Assembly: GCA_027061865.1 (NCBI GenBank)
Contig: JAMOVZ010000492.1
Coordinates: forward strand, 1-8,414
Source of the DNA: Desulfobacterales bacterium
Lineage (GTDB): Bacteria; Desulfobacterota; DSM-4660; Desulfatiglandales; Desulfatiglandaceae
Reading direction: 5' to 3'
DNA: 8,414 nucleotides
In this document: piece by piece, positions 1 through 6,174 of the stretch
Layout of the letters: each line of letters begins with the position of its first letter
Numbering within the stretch: the first letter of the stretch is position 1
The notes under the pieces: generated by a model
The model's input: the letters and a program-made list of their open reading frames with translations, nothing else
What the model was told of the DNA's origin: nothing
Database searches by the model: none
Translations under genes and position numbers: made by a program

Positions 1-2
1 GC

Positions 3-431
3 TTACGAGGCGCCGCGCAAGACCTTGCCTCCAACATGCAGCTTGCCAAGATGACGGCCATCTCAAAGGGAACCCTTTACACCGTTTGTTTTAACCAGCC
101 GGTGGGCTCAGTTCAGTACGATTACGTGGTGTTTGAAGACGCCGACTCTGACCTGGAGTATGATCCAGGCGAACAGATAATTCTAAAAAGGCGCTGGACA
201 GAGGATGGATACACGGGTGTGTCTTGGGATACCACCAAAGGGGGAGGGGACGGAATCAGTTTTACTGGCAACGACGAGGGGCGACCCGCTGTGGCGTTTA
301 GGAGCAATGGCATCCCCATAAGCAATTCTGGGGGCATGGGCATGGGCTCTGCCTATCTCACGGGCCATAAACAAAAAAGGCTTAGGGTGGTGCTGTCTGC
401 TGCGGGAAATGTTGCAATAAGAGAATACTAG
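3..431 (+). CDS. FimT/GspH-like minor pseudopilin, 3' part (5' end outside window)
   Basis: Codons are open from the left edge (frame starting at base 3) to TAG at 429-431, so the visible 142 residues lack the start and the prepilin leader/hydrophobic helix. The first residues, AAQDLASNMQLAKMTAISKG, match the amphipathic end of the alpha1 helix in FimT/FimU/GspH pseudopilins, where a segment like 'LxxxLQLARSEAIKR' precedes the beta domain. The rest fits a GspH globular domain: a VVFEDADSDLEYDPGEQI segment, then a strand/turn pattern with a Gly-rich stretch near the end. Residues 46-54 of the visible part (D-A-D-S-D-L-E-Y-D) form a DxDxDxxxD calcium-type loop. It is the first gene of a pilW-pilV-pilX-pilY1 row with a 37-nt gap to pilW, so a role in priming/tip assembly of a type IV pilus is inferred. 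A type II secretion pseudopilin is the alternative, made less likely by pilY1 downstream. The Met at base 36 is internal, not the start. Confidence 0.85.
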   Translation, partial: LRGAAQDLASNMQLAKMTAISKGTLYTVCFNQPVGSVQYDYVVFEDADSDLEYDPGEQIILKRRWTEDGYTGVSWDTTKGGGDGISFTGNDEGRPAVAFRSNGIPISNSGGMGMGSAYLTGHKQKRLRVVLSAAGNVAIREY

Positions 432-468
432 TCTTTAACCATTGACGCCCTGAGAGGCCAATGCCCTG

Positions 469-1158
469 ATGAGTATGAGGGGTTTGACAAAAAGCGCTAA
501 TGACAAAAAGGGTTTTACCCTGGTGGAGCTTATGGTCGCACTTGCGATTGCTGGAATCGTGGCAGGCGGCCTATATACCATTTATATGTCCCAGCAAAAG
601 TCCTTTGCCGCCCAGGAGCAGATGACCCAGCTTCAGGAAAAGATGCGGGCCGTCCTCTATTTCATGGTTCGTGAAATCTCCATGGCAGGGTGTGATCCCA
701 CGGGAGAGGCGGGCGCTCACATAATCTCGGCTGATTCTGATCAGATCAGGTTTACCGAAGACATTGATGGAGATGGAAACACCGACGAGTACAACGAAGA
801 CATTGAGTATTCTCTCTATGTGAGCGGTGGAGTTAAGAAGCTTGGAAGAAGGAGCCCTTCATCCGCCAATCGCCAGCCGGTTGCCGAATACATTGATGCC
901 CTTGATTTTGTCTATTTGGATGAGGAGGGAAAGGCCCTCCCCACACCTGTGACAGATCCTTCAAAGATCCACTCGGTGCAAATCACTGTGGTTGGCCGCT
1001 CAGAGCGCCCTGATTCCAACTATATGGATACGGATATTTACAGAAACCAGCAGGGAGATATCATATTCAATCCCCCTGACGACCACTACAGGCGTCTGCT
1101 CCTTTCAGCAGAGGTCTTCTGCAGGAACTTGGCATTCAAAAGGCATTTATATAGGTGA
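469..1158 (+). CDS. pilW: PilW-like type IV pilus minor pilin
   Basis: This 229-aa protein has a class III prepilin signal: short basic leader, then KKG^FTLVELMVALAIAGIV, with cleavage after Gly15, Phe16 as the mature N-terminus and Glu20 as the conserved E5. The hydrophobic helix spans about residues 16-40 and continues as an amphipathic alpha1 helix (QEQMTQLQEKMRAVLYFMVREISMAG). 'MAGCDP' after that helix is typical of PilW. The globular domain carries D98-I-D100-G-D102-G-N-T-D106, a canonical DxDxDGxxD calcium-type loop. PilW is cleaved by PilD and sits in the minor pilin complex that primes pilus assembly and carries PilY1. The ATG at 469 overlaps a TGA (CTGATGAG) and follows a weak TGAGAGG; ATG 475 is an alternative start. 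Its stop overlaps the GTG upstream of pilV, which points to translational coupling. Confidence 0.9.
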   Translation: MSMRGLTKSANDKKGFTLVELMVALAIAGIVAGGLYTIYMSQQKSFAAQEQMTQLQEKMRAVLYFMVREISMAGCDPTGEAGAHIISADSDQIRFTEDIDGDGNTDEYNEDIEYSLYVSGGVKKLGRRSPSSANRQPVAEYIDALDFVYLDEEGKALPTPVTDPSKIHSVQITVVGRSERPDSNYMDTDIYRNQQGDIIFNPPDDHYRRLLLSAEVFCRNLAFKRHLYR

Positions 1159-1163
1159 CAAAG

Positions 1164-1601
1164 ATGCGGGAACAAGGGTTCACTATCTTGGAGGTGCTCG
1201 TTGCAATCTCCATACTTACGTTGGGGCTCCTTGCCATAGCCTCCATGCAGGGCTCAGCCCTTAACGGAAACGCCCAGGCAGGCGCCGTGACAGGGGCAGT
1301 GGCAGTTGCCGCAGACAGGGTGGAAAAACTGGCAGCGCTTCCCTTGGATGCGGCTGAACTCTCAGATGCCGACGGCGATGGAGCAGAAGGCCTTGGAGAT
1401 ACGGGGTTTGACAATGACCCTTCCACACCTTCTGATGCTGACTTTGCGGACCTGGGAGTGCAATCGGGCCGTCTCACCTATGATGTATACTGGAATGTGG
1501 CAGAGGATGAGCCGAAACAGGGCAACAAGAAAATCCAGGTGATCGTGACCTGGAACTGGAAGGGCCGGCAGAAGAATTTTTCAATAACCTCCATAAGATA
1601 G
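1164..1601 (+). CDS. pilV: PilV-like type IV pilus minor pilin
   Basis: The product starts MREQG^FTILEVLVAISILTL, a short charged leader, prepilin peptidase site and hydrophobic alpha1 segment with Glu10 as E5; 'ILEVLVA' followed by 'LLAIASMQ' is characteristic of PilV. ATG 1164 is preferred because AGGTG (1153-1157) lies 6 nt upstream. An in-frame GTG at 1155 overlaps the pilW stop (GTGA) and would add three residues (148 aa against 145). The soluble part is small and Asp/Ala-rich, with D68-A-D-G-D-G-A-E (an imperfect calcium-type loop missing the last Asp) and a second acidic stretch near residues 83-96. It ends in beta strands (KKIQVIVTWNWKGR, then ITSI), as PilV proteins do. Expected role: inner-membrane-anchored minor pilin in the priming complex with PilW, PilX, FimT and PilY1. 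Confidence 0.88.
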   Translation: MREQGFTILEVLVAISILTLGLLAIASMQGSALNGNAQAGAVTGAVAVAADRVEKLAALPLDAAELSDADGDGAEGLGDTGFDNDPSTPSDADFADLGVQSGRLTYDVYWNVAEDEPKQGNKKIQVIVTWNWKGRQKNFSITSIR

Positions 1602-1638
1602 GCAGGACAAACGCCAGAAAGACAATGGAGAAAAAAGT

Positions 1639-2076
1639 ATGAACAAACGAGCGGAAAGAGGCTCCGTGCTGATCATTGCCCTCTTCATGCTGATGCTATT
1701 TACCATTACCGGCGTGATAGTCACCCGCATGAGCATCACGGAGCTCAAGGCCTCCGGCAATGAAAAGTCTCAACGTTTGGCATTTTATGCAGCAGAGAGT
1801 GCCAGGGGCTATGTGGCCCGGAGTCCACATCTCTGGGGCCCCGACAATCTTGCCAGCTTTTCCCCAAAAGTTTTTTCATCGCCTTCCGGGAGCTTTGTAG
1901 AGAATCAGGGCTTTGATGGAGAGGTAAAATTCCTGGAAAAGACGGTGCCTCCGCGTGGGTCAGGATTTGAGGCTGGCGCGTTTAAGGCCTACAAATACAA
2001 GATGAGCTGCAACGGCTACGGCCCTAACAATGCCAGGGCCTCTATTGAAGCAGGCTTTTACCGGGTAGGATACTAG
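1639..2076 (+). CDS. pilX: PilX-like type IV pilus assembly protein
   Basis: This 145-aa protein starts MNKRAERGSVLIIALFMLML, which fits the PilX N-terminal domain: RG before a long hydrophobic helix (residues 9-31), no Glu at mature position 5 (as in PilX/GspK-type tip pseudopilins), then 'ASGNEKSQRLAFYAAESARG', close to the family pattern A-G-N-E-x-x-x-x-x-A-F-x-A-A-E-x-A. The remaining 85 residues form a small domain without a recognised enzyme motif. PilX/GspK-like subunits cap the assembling pilus tip. GGAG at 1627-1630 lies 8 nt before the ATG. The gap to pilV is 37 nt. The stop TAG shares its last base with the GTG start of pilY1 (TAGTG), so the two are probably co-translated. No calcium-type loop is seen here, unlike the neighbouring pilins. 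Confidence 0.87.
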   Translation: MNKRAERGSVLIIALFMLMLFTITGVIVTRMSITELKASGNEKSQRLAFYAAESARGYVARSPHLWGPDNLASFSPKVFSSPSGSFVENQGFDGEVKFLEKTVPPRGSGFEAGAFKAYKYKMSCNGYGPNNARASIEAGFYRVGY

Positions 2077-4169
2077 TGCAACTAACCAAAAAAACAATTA
2101 TTGCTTTGCTGGTTTCACTTGCTCTCATCCGGGGCAGCGGTGGGCTGGCAGATGAGTCCTGTATCATCGAGGAGTTGGGCGATGGTAGAAAAATCAACAC
2201 ATTTATAAGCCCGGTAATAAGCCCCGGGCCCACGTTAAGCGGCCAATTCATCTATCTTGCCTCCTTCAAAGTGGCACCAGGACGATTTTGGGAAGGGGAC
2301 CTGGTGAAGCTCAAGATCTCGGAGCTCGGCGAAATCCTTGACAAGGACGGTGCCCAGGCCATCGGCGCTGATGGTGCACTAAAGGTTGACGCGGCCCCGT
2401 TCTGGTCCATAAAGGATTGGGCTGATCCTTCAAGGCCGAATTTTATCTTACACGCTGCCAGAAATATTTATTCTTACTTGGGCTTAACCGACCAGCTGGT
2501 TGATTCATCCAACGCATTTGCCCCCTTTAACAGTGTCCTAACAGAGGAAATCCTGGGTATATCTACTGGTGACCTTCTTGCCAGAGACCAAGTGATCCAA
2601 TACGTGCGAGGGGCTGACGTATTTGACGAAGACAAAGATGGGGACACCCTGGAGAACCGCCCGGTCATCACGGGCGATATCCTTCACAGTGAACCTGAGG
2701 TTGTTAAATACAACTTCCCTGACGGGACATCCCTGGTGATGCTGTTTTATGGGGCAAACGACGGAATGCTCCATGCAGTGCTTGACTCTGAAACCGACGC
2801 CCAGGGCAACGAGACATCTTATGGAATAGAAAAGTGGGCCTTTATCCCTCCCGACCAGCTTCACAAGTTAGGGCCTTGGGTTTTGGGAGACCATCACCAG
2901 GTATTTGTGGACTCAAGCCCTGAAGTGCTCTTCATTGATCACAATGGGGATGGAGTGCTTGACATTACAGATGGCGATAGGATGGTTCTGGTCTGTGGAG
3001 AGAGGTCGGGGGGGAGGAGCTATTTTGCTCTGGATGTCACAGACCCTGTCTCTCCACGGTTCCTCTGGAGGATAAGCAACATAAATGAGGAGGCCACACT
3101 TCATTTGCCGGCTGGAGCAGGGCCTGACCTGATTGTGCCTGAGCTTGGTGAGACCTGGTCTGAACCCCGTTTTGGACTTGTTAAGACATCGGAGGAAGAC
3201 GAACAAGGAACGTGGTCGGTGATTGTTGGCGGCGGATACATGCCTGACAATAGTGCTGGCAGGGCCTTGCTGGTAATAGATGCCGCTGATGGAAGGATGG
3301 TCAGGCTTTTCAAAAATGGCCTTTCAGGTATCTCTGGCATGGACTACCCTATCCCGAGTGCTGTGGCCTTGGTGGATGGGGACAATGACGGATTCCTGGA
3401 CAAGGTCTATGTGGGAGACACCGGAGGCAGACTTTGGCGTTTTGGAAAGGTTACTGACTCAGGCGGGGACCCTCTCCCCTTCCCAGAGGCGGATGAAAAC
3501 ATCCAAACATGGAATGCCACCATCCTTTTTAGGGCAGGCCCTTCAGGGAAAAGAAAGTTTTTCGCTCCACCCAGCATAACGCTTGAAAAAGGTTACGACC
3601 TAATATTTATCGGCACTGGAGACAAGGCTGACCCATGCAACTTTCATGGGTACAACAGAATCTATGCAATTAAGGACGCCCATTCTGAGGTCAACCTTGG
3701 GGAGCAAGACCTGGTGGATGTCACCAATTCGGGCCTTGTTCCTTTGCTGGACAATCCTTCCTTAGATGTGGATGAAAATGGAAGGCCCGACATGGGGTGG
3801 TATATCAGGCTGGGGCATGGCGAAAAGGTGCTCCAAAAGGCCTTGGTATTCAACAGGGTGCTATATTTTACCGCCTTTACCCCAACTGCTGATGGCGGCA
3901 TGGGAAAAATTTATGCAGTCAATTACAGGACCGGTGAGCCAGTACTATTTGAGAGTGGCACGGATCTGGTGAGAAGCCGGGTAGCAGGAAGCAGCCTCCC
4001 TTCAGTCCCTATCATGTATATAGGCGAAAAAACCCAAAAGATCTTTGTGGCCGCCAAGGTATTGAACCCCTCGAGCCCAAGTGAGTCCCTCGGTGCCGGT
4101 ATCCTTGCCATAAAGCCCCTCATGCCCCCCTCAAACCTCTTCTATCTTTGGTGGATGCGCCTTTTGTAG
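2076..4169 (+). CDS. pilY1: PilY1-like pilus tip adhesin/biogenesis factor, short form lacking the VWA region
   Basis: The protein is 697 aa. A Sec signal peptide (residues 1-25, cleavage likely after GGLA) is followed directly by the segment that in longer PilY1 proteins precedes the C-terminal propeller (SFKVAPGRFWEGDLVKLK, then RNIYSYLG near residue 130). The PilY1 beta-propeller domain covers roughly residues 170-640: VITGDILHSEP, FYGANDGMLHA, GGRSYFALDVTDP, WSVIVGGGYMP, VYVGDTGGRLWRF and FTAFTPT are family landmarks. Four calcium-type loops are seen: D184-E-D-K-D-G-D190, D288-H-N-G-D-G-V-L-D296, D434-G-D-N-D-G-F-L-D442 and D564-V-D-E-N-G-R-P-D572. The third matches the site known to control pilus retraction in Pseudomonas PilY1. 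Typical PilY1 proteins exceed 1,000 aa with an N-terminal von Willebrand A region, absent here. Start: GTG 2076 with AGGA at 2067-2070. The upstream pilX stop and the signal peptide argue against a truncated gene. Confidence 0.9.
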   Translation: MQLTKKTIIALLVSLALIRGSGGLADESCIIEELGDGRKINTFISPVISPGPTLSGQFIYLASFKVAPGRFWEGDLVKLKISELGEILDKDGAQAIGADGALKVDAAPFWSIKDWADPSRPNFILHAARNIYSYLGLTDQLVDSSNAFAPFNSVLTEEILGISTGDLLARDQVIQYVRGADVFDEDKDGDTLENRPVITGDILHSEPEVVKYNFPDGTSLVMLFYGANDGMLHAVLDSETDAQGNETSYGIEKWAFIPPDQLHKLGPWVLGDHHQVFVDSSPEVLFIDHNGDGVLDITDGDRMVLVCGERSGGRSYFALDVTDPVSPRFLWRISNINEEATLHLPAGAGPDLIVPELGETWSEPRFGLVKTSEEDEQGTWSVIVGGGYMPDNSAGRALLVIDAADGRMVRLFKNGLSGISGMDYPIPSAVALVDGDNDGFLDKVYVGDTGGRLWRFGKVTDSGGDPLPFPEADENIQTWNATILFRAGPSGKRKFFAPPSITLEKGYDLIFIGTGDKADPCNFHGYNRIYAIKDAHSEVNLGEQDLVDVTNSGLVPLLDNPSLDVDENGRPDMGWYIRLGHGEKVLQKALVFNRVLYFTAFTPTADGGMGKIYAVNYRTGEPVLFESGTDLVRSRVAGSSLPSVPIMYIGEKTQKIFVAAKVLNPSSPSESLGAGILAIKPLMPPSNLFYLWWMRLL

Positions 4170-4460
4170 GGACTCAGGCCTCCAGTAATTACCAGCCCTT
4201 GTGAACCAAAAGCTCTTCCATGAGGTAATGAGAGCTGTTTTGAGTGATTAACCGGCCTCTGCAAACGAAACTGTTGCGGTCAAGATGAACCTCTTTCGGG
4301 GGCGGCACAATACACCGGCTTGGCCGATAATGGGCCCATCCACCGAGAAAGTGCGTCCATTATTCTTACCTTCTAGCATAACAAGCCGTCCTTTTTAAGC
4401 AAATTCACCCATGGAAATTAAGGGAGGCCTGAAGCGAAGAATTCATGTTATTATGGCATT
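4170..4460. other. Intergenic spacer between pilY1 and the rRNA methyltransferase
   Basis: No convincing gene lies in these 291 bp. Visible structure: a 6-bp inverted repeat AGCTCT/AGAGCT (4211-4216/4231-4236) followed by GTTTT, which could be a weak terminator for the pil operon; a 7-bp stem ATAATGG/CCATTAT (4327-4333/4357-4363) with a 23-nt loop; the palindrome ATGGGCCCAT (4330-4339); and GGGAGG at 4422-4427, too far (33 nt) from the downstream start codon to be its ribosome binding site. A possible 43-codon minus-strand ORF (4379 down to 4248) has a plausible Shine-Dalgarno but no recognisable product. No promoter with both good -35 and -10 elements was found. Confidence 0.5.
4208..4241 (+). 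terminator. Weak terminator candidate after pilY1
   Basis: AGCTCT (4211-4216) and AGAGCT (4231-4236) form a 6-bp stem with a 14-nt loop, preceded by AAA and followed by GTTTT. The stem is short, the loop long and the T run has only four bases, so this is at best an inefficient intrinsic terminator 40-70 bp after the pilY1 stop. Confidence 0.25.
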
Positions 4461-5858
4461 ATGGTTATAAAGAGAAATCAAGAGCTGGTGCTAAACATCG
4501 AAAAGATGGCCTTTGGGGGAAAGGGGGTGGCCTTCCTCGAGGGATTTGTAGTGTTTGTGGAACGGGGCTTGCCTGGGGAGAGGGTAAGGGCAAAGGTTTA
4601 CAAGAAAAAGAGAGACTATGCCGAGGCAAGGGTGTTGGAGGTGTTTGAGCCTTCTCCTCATCGGACAGAGCCCCCATGCCGGTACGTGCCTTATTGTGGC
4701 GGATGCCAGTGGCAACACATTTCCTACAAGGCCCAACTGGAATATAAAAGCGGTTTTGTTAGAGAGGCCCTCTCTCACTTAGGAGGTATCAAAGAAATAG
4801 CGGTTGAGCCAATTATTCCCTCTGAAAAGACATTCGGTTACCGAAACAAGATGGAGTTTTCCTTTTCAGATAGGGCTTGGCTGCCACCAGAGGAGTTTAA
4901 AAAGGGTTTATCTATTCCCTCATTTTCCCTCGGCCTCCACGTCCCTGGAACCTTTAACAAGGTAATAGACATGGAAGAATGCCTTCTGCAGGCCCATGAG
5001 GGTAATGAGATCCTTAGGCTTGTAAAGTCATATGCAGCATCCAGCGGCCTTCCCGCTTATAACCAAAAGACCCATGAAGGTTTTTGGCGGTTTTTGTGTC
5101 TGCGCCACTCTCATGCCCGCAATGAATGGATGGTAAATTTGGTGACCTCTGAGGAGAGAGAGGATGTGCTTGCCCCCCTGGCCCAGAAGCTGAAAAGCCA
5201 TATCCCTGCCATAAGAAGTGTTGTTAACAACATCACGCGCAGGAGGGCAGGGGTGGCAGTGGGCGAGAGGGAGGCTATCCTTCTTGGAGAGGGCATAATA
5301 GAAGACCAAATTGGCCCTTACCTGTTTCGAATTTCAGCCAATTCCTTTTTCCAAACCAATTCCAAGGGGGCTGAAAGATTATATGAAAAGGTCGTTGAAT
5401 ATGCGGCGCTGTCTGGAAAGGAAATGGTTATGGATCTTTATTGTGGAACAGGCACGATCTCCATATTCCTTGCAAAATGGGCTTCAAAGGTGGTGGGCCT
5501 GGAGCTAAGCGGGACAGCAATAAAAGATGCCCGGAAAAACTGCAAGGAAAATTCCATTGAAAACTGCGAGTTTATTTCGGGCGATATCAGGGAAACCTTA
5601 TCATTCATTAAAGAGGCTCCAGATGTGGTGGTGGTGGATCCTCCTAGGGCTGGAATGCACAAGGATGTTGTCAAAGGGCTGCTTGGTCTTTCACCCCCGA
5701 TTGTTGTGTATGTATCATGCAACCCCTCCACCATGGCAAGAGATATGGCCATGATGAAAGGGCATTACAGGCTCGAAAAAGTGCAACCTGTAGATATGTT
5801 TCCCCATACTTATCATGTGGAAAGTGTTGCCCGCCTGGTTAAAATCAAAGCTCAATAG
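4461..5858 (+). CDS. rlmD: 23S rRNA (uracil-C5) methyltransferase, RlmD/RlmCD/TrmA family, [4Fe-4S] type
   Basis: This 465-aa enzyme has all parts of the family. A TRAM-like RNA-binding beta barrel occupies residues 1-62 (AFGGKGVAFLEG, ERGLPGERVRAKV). The iron-sulfur ligands are C73-x5-C79-x2-C82 and, after the insertion, C174. SAM site: FFQTN (Gln298), D325-LYCGTGT motif I, E348 after motif I. Catalytic motif D393-PPRAG; nucleophile C420 in YVSCNPSTMARD; proposed general base E454 in HVESVARL. It transfers a methyl group from S-adenosylmethionine to C5 of a uridine in 23S rRNA in the cytoplasm. Whether the target is the RlmD site, the RlmC site or both cannot be read from sequence, so the symbol is tentative; a TrmA (tRNA U54) role is less likely because TrmA lacks the cluster and TRAM domain. 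ATG 4461 is the first in-frame start after an upstream TAA (4419-4421), but its Shine-Dalgarno is poor. It stands alone between two non-coding stretches. Confidence 0.9.
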   Translation: MVIKRNQELVLNIEKMAFGGKGVAFLEGFVVFVERGLPGERVRAKVYKKKRDYAEARVLEVFEPSPHRTEPPCRYVPYCGGCQWQHISYKAQLEYKSGFVREALSHLGGIKEIAVEPIIPSEKTFGYRNKMEFSFSDRAWLPPEEFKKGLSIPSFSLGLHVPGTFNKVIDMEECLLQAHEGNEILRLVKSYAASSGLPAYNQKTHEGFWRFLCLRHSHARNEWMVNLVTSEEREDVLAPLAQKLKSHIPAIRSVVNNITRRRAGVAVGEREAILLGEGIIEDQIGPYLFRISANSFFQTNSKGAERLYEKVVEYAALSGKEMVMDLYCGTGTISIFLAKWASKVVGLELSGTAIKDARKNCKENSIENCEFISGDIRETLSFIKEAPDVVVVDPPRAGMHKDVVKGLLGLSPPIVVYVSCNPSTMARDMAMMKGHYRLEKVQPVDMFPHTYHVESVARLVKIKAQ

Positions 5859-5870
5859 TCCAAAAAGTGG

Positions 5871-5898
5871 TTGACAATGCTGGAGGAATTAATATTAT
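5871..5898 (+). promoter_or_regulatory. Sigma70-like promoter for the rpsU leader RNA
   Basis: A perfect -35 box TTGACA (5871-5876) is followed after 16 nt by TATTAT (5893-5898) as -10; ATTATA at 17 nt and TATAAG at 19 nt are overlapping alternatives. It starts 13 nt after the methyltransferase stop codon, in an AT-rich patch, with a predicted transcription start near 5904-5908. It is the only strong promoter-like pair seen upstream of rpsU, and it would drive the leader described next. Confidence 0.6.
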
Positions 5899-5932
5899 AA
5901 GTCAGTTTTAGCAAAATTTTCATCAGAAGGGG

Positions 5933-6049
5933 GTGAGTATCATAGCGCAAGATAACCATAAGGTAATGTCTGCCCCTTCTTTTCCCATTGGGTGGAAAAT
6001 TCACGCCCCGAGGGCTTTCAAACCTTCTCTTGTTGGGGTGAGGTGGTAG
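5933..6049 (+). CDS. Possible 38-codon leader ORF inside the rpsU leader (doubtful)
   Basis: GTG 5933 opens a frame that runs to TAG 6047-6049; an in-frame ATG lies at 5966 (27 codons). The C-terminal half reads WKIHAPRAFKPSLVGVRW, basic with two prolines, not recognised. Purine-rich AGAAGGGG abuts the GTG with almost no spacing and AAGG is only 2-3 nt before the ATG, so neither start has a normal ribosome binding site. In its favour, its stop lies just after the Shine-Dalgarno-like GAGGTGG and 1 nt before ATG 6051, so translation would run straight into the proposed switch. It may equally be chance in a structured RNA. Confidence 0.15.
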   Translation: MSIIAQDNHKVMSAPSFPIGWKIHAPRAFKPSLVGVRW

Positions 6050-6068
6050 TATGTTTTGAATGAGTTAA
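6040..6068 (+). promoter_or_regulatory. Shine-Dalgarno-like element with two minimal ORFs in the rpsU leader
   Basis: GAGGTGG (6040-6046) is a good match to the anti-Shine-Dalgarno and stands 4 nt before ATG 6051. That ATG opens ATG TTT TGA, followed directly in frame by ATG AGT TAA (6060-6068): two start-codon-plus-one-codon ORFs in tandem. The GAGGTG core overlaps both stretches that can pair with ACCTCAC (6092-6098) or with CACCTC in the terminator (6116-6121). A bound ribosome would therefore compete with either structure. The sequence is seen directly; the function is inferred. Confidence 0.35.
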
Positions 6069-6111
6069 GTTAGGGTGAGCCCTGTTATTAAACCTCACAT
6101 TCTGAAGGCCG

Positions 6112-6150
6112 AAAGCACCTCAAAGCAAAAAGAGGTGCTTTTTTATTTTT
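6112..6150 (+). terminator. Strong rho-independent terminator just upstream of rpsU
   Basis: AAAGCACCTC (6112-6121) and GAGGTGCTTT (6132-6141) form a 10-bp stem around a 10-nt A-rich loop, followed by a T-rich run reaching 6150 (TTTTTTATTTTT). It ends about 25 nt before the rpsU ATG, leaving room only for the ribosome binding site. Transcription of rpsU must therefore pass through it, or start from a promoter overlapping it, for which no good match is seen. Confidence 0.9.
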
Positions 6151-6174
6151 AATTCTAAGAAAGGTGGAAGGATC

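Larger units (their letters stand above)
5906..6150 (+). ncRNA. Structured RNA upstream of rpsU: candidate attenuator leader or free-standing (6S-like) small RNA
   Basis: Between the promoter and the terminator lie about 240 nt with no good gene but dense complementarity. Pairs seen: AGAAGGGG (5925-5932) with CCCCTTCT (5973-5980), 8 bp; TTTTCC (5980-5985) with GGAAAA (5994-5999); GCCC/GGGC (6005-6008/6012-6015); GTGAGGT (6038-6044) with ACCTCAC (6092-6098), 7 bp; and an end-to-end closing helix TCAGAA (5923-5928)/TTCTGA (6100-6105) continued by GTGAG (5933-5937)/CTCAC (6094-6098). Several exclude one another, as expected of a switch. TGAGGTG (6039-6045) can also pair with CACCTCA (6116-6122), which includes the 5' arm of the terminator. 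The 183-nt span of the closing helix resembles 6S RNA in size, so 6S is a real alternative. Signatures of tmRNA, RNase P RNA and SRP RNA were looked for and not found. The start is inferred from the promoter. Confidence 0.5.

Noticed and set aside
1136..1477. 113-aa minus-strand ORF opposite pilV
   Set aside because: Ser/Ala/Pro-rich shadow of the Ala/Asp-rich pilV coding sequence; no motif and no independent signal.
4250..4340. Cyclic-di-GMP riboswitch between the pilus operon and the methyltransferase
   Set aside because: Such riboswitches often control pilus genes, but the conserved GEMM core was not found and the spacer lies downstream of the pil genes.
4445..4648. 67-codon ORF starting at ATG 4445 in another frame
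   Set aside because: It overlaps the methyltransferase N-terminus, has a Gly/Lys-rich low-complexity translation, and the +1 frame carries clear TRAM and Fe-S motifs.
5859..6174. tmRNA, RNase P RNA, SRP RNA or a known riboswitch in the rpsU upstream region
   Set aside because: No T-arm-like end with CCA, no GAGGAAAGTCC-type RNase P core, no GGAAGCAGCC-type SRP loop, and no riboswitch core that I recognise. A covariance model scan would be needed for certainty.
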